Positions 63,244-64,000 of a stretch of DNA of 64,000 nt are shown in pieces; position 1 is the first letter of the stretch, and every line of letters begins with the position of its first letter. Source of the DNA: Pseudomonas putida (GTDB lineage Bacteria; Pseudomonadota; Gammaproteobacteria; Pseudomonadales; Pseudomonadaceae). The notes beneath the pieces were generated by a model. It worked only from the letters and a program-made list of their open reading frames with translations. It searched no databases and was not told the origin of the DNA. The DNA lies in NCBI RefSeq assembly GCF_028682455.1, contig NZ_JANHLD010000004.1, positions 124,001-188,000 on the forward strand. Reading direction: 5' to 3'. The position numbers and the translations under genes were made by a program.

Positions 63244-63532
63244 ATAACTTTCGAAAAGCATCGCGACACCCGTTGGAATGAGCCGGAAAAAATCGACCGA
63301 ACGGACGCTAAAAGGTAGAGCGGGAGCGGCTTTGAGGGCTTGTTTTTGCCGACGGAGTTAGCGTAGAGTCACTGCACTGTGTTTGCATGGGTCGCTATGG
63401 TTCGTGACCTGGGCAGTAGCGCTGAGATTGCTACAACCCGTTCGACGTCTCTTACTTTCCTGCAACCCAGCCCAGTACTCTTTCATTTGGAAGAAGCTGT
63501 TACTAATTCTAAGTTTCAAAGGAAATAAGACA
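63244..63532 (+). promoter_or_regulatory. cspA upstream region (long untranslated leader)
   Basis: About 290 bp between the gcv terminator and the cold-shock gene contain no supported gene. A weak promoter-like pair, TTGTTT then TAGAGT with an 18-base spacer, lies near 63340-63367 and would give a leader of about 160 bases. Long leaders are typical of cold-shock genes, but this is inferred. Confidence 0.45.
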
Positions 63533-63745
63533 ATGTCCCAACGTCAGAGCGGTACCGTCAAGTGGTTTAACGACGAGAAAGGTTTTGGTTTCATCACTCC
63601 AGAAAGCGGTCCGGATCTGTTCGTACACTTCCGCGCTATCCAGGGTAACGGCTTCAAGAGCCTGAAAGAAGGCCAGAAAGTCACCTTCATCGCCGTGCAG
63701 GGCCAGAAAGGCATGCAGGCTGACGAAGTTATCGCGGAAGCCTGA
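63533..63745 (+). CDS. Cold-shock protein (CspA family)
   Basis: A 70-residue nucleic-acid chaperone with the cold-shock fold. RNP1 is KGFGFI and RNP2 is LFVHF; the opening [20 protein letters not shown] is typical. The start at 63533 follows AAAGGAAATAAGACA; longer in-frame ATGs run into the leader. It ends at a strong terminator. It may be one of several paralogues and need not be cold-inducible. Confidence 0.95.
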
Positions 63746-63755
63746 TTCCCGATAT

Positions 63756-63790
63756 AAAAAGCCCCTGCTGGCAACAGCAGGGGCTTTTTT
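63756..63790 (+). terminator. Intrinsic terminator of the cold-shock gene
   Basis: GCCCCTGCTG pairs with CAGCAGGGGC, preceded by A5 and followed by T6. Confidence 0.95.
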
Positions 63791-63840
63791 GTGCGCGCAA
63801 TTCCGTAGAATGGTCGTTTTGCGCAAGGAGGGCCCCGCGT

Positions 63841-64000
63841 ATGCCCAAGCCGTTGTTACAGCCCCAGGGGGACTTCCCCACCGTTGGCCTCGGTCGACGC
63901 CTGGCGGCCATGTTCTATGACTTCCTGTTGTGCACTGCACTGTTGATCGTGACCGCGGGCATCTACAAGATGATCCAGATGGCAATCATCGGCGAGACGC
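63841..64000 (+). CDS. RDD-family membrane protein (N-terminus only)
   Basis: The first 53 codons of a gene that runs off the right edge. It reads MPKPLLQPQGDFPTVGLGRR, then LAAMFYDFLLCTALLIVTAG, the start of the first membrane helix. The Arg-Leu-Ala-Ala plus FYDF pattern fits the RDD family (R and D in helix 1). RDD proteins are of mostly unknown function. It begins 50 bp after the cspA terminator, with an AAGGAGG ribosome site. Confidence 0.75.
   Translation, partial: MPKPLLQPQGDFPTVGLGRRLAAMFYDFLLCTALLIVTAGIYKMIQMAIIGET

Overview
This 64 kb window is typical GC-rich Pseudomonas chromosome. The gene content and order recall the P. putida group from memory: hexR/zwf/pgl/eda beside gtsABCD/oprB, gltR/edd/gap, a heme-uptake cluster, arcDABC and gcvHP/sdaA/gcvT. 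About a dozen REP elements with the core AGCGGGCTTGCCCCGCG sit in the gaps and support that placement. I see no rRNA, tRNA, CRISPR array, insertion sequence, prophage or integrase. Nearly everything is housekeeping or metabolic. The most accessory-like locus is a two-partner secretion pair at 2.0-8.3 kb.

Layout. 0-2 kb: two divergent Nudix hydrolases and an L,D-transpeptidase. 2-8.3 kb: TpsB transporter and a 1519-residue TpsA adhesin with no toxin end. 8.3-16.2 kb: a NIF3-like protein, purL, mltF, tadA and a Tat-exported multicopper oxidase. 16.4-21 kb: guaA and guaB, a zinc-ribbon protein and a TauE-type permease. 21.2-25.4 kb: xseA, an M23 peptidase, and leuA behind a possible leucine-rich leader peptide. 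25.6-42.6 kb: a glucose block that contains zwf-pgl-eda, hexR, a mutarotase, oprB, gtsABCD, the GtrS/GltR two-component pair, glk, edd and gap. 42.7-48.3 kb: a Fur-box-headed ECF sigma factor, its anti-sigma factor, a TonB heme receptor, a heme oxygenase and a DUF454 protein. 48.2-55.4 kb: two head-to-head arcD paralogues and arcABC. 55.5-63.2 kb: a GcsR-type sigma-54 activator, then gcvH, gcvP, sdaA and gcvT. 63.2-64 kb: a cold-shock gene and the start of an RDD membrane protein.

How the genes work together. The glucose block covers outer-membrane entry (OprB), ABC import (GtsABCD), phosphorylation (Glk) and the Entner-Doudoroff route (Zwf, Pgl, Edd, Eda), with Gap below it. Candidate HexR operators lie at both the zwf/hexR and edd/gap divergent junctions. 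AANAANAA motifs in the gtsA and oprB leaders are candidate Hfq/Crc targets. The arc genes ferment arginine to ornithine, ammonia, CO2 and ATP, and an Anr-like box sits at -41.5 of a plausible promoter. The gcv/sdaA operon turns glycine and serine into one-carbon units and pyruvate. Its upstream region shows activator repeats, a consensus IHF site and a consensus -24/-12 promoter in the expected order.

I did not find an obviously novel multi-gene system. The points most worth checking are the toxin-less TpsA, the unequal regulation of the duplicated arcD genes, the leuA leader, and a terminator-like hairpin that coincides with the IHF site upstream of gcvH. All functional calls come from reading motifs and family resemblance; no database search was possible.
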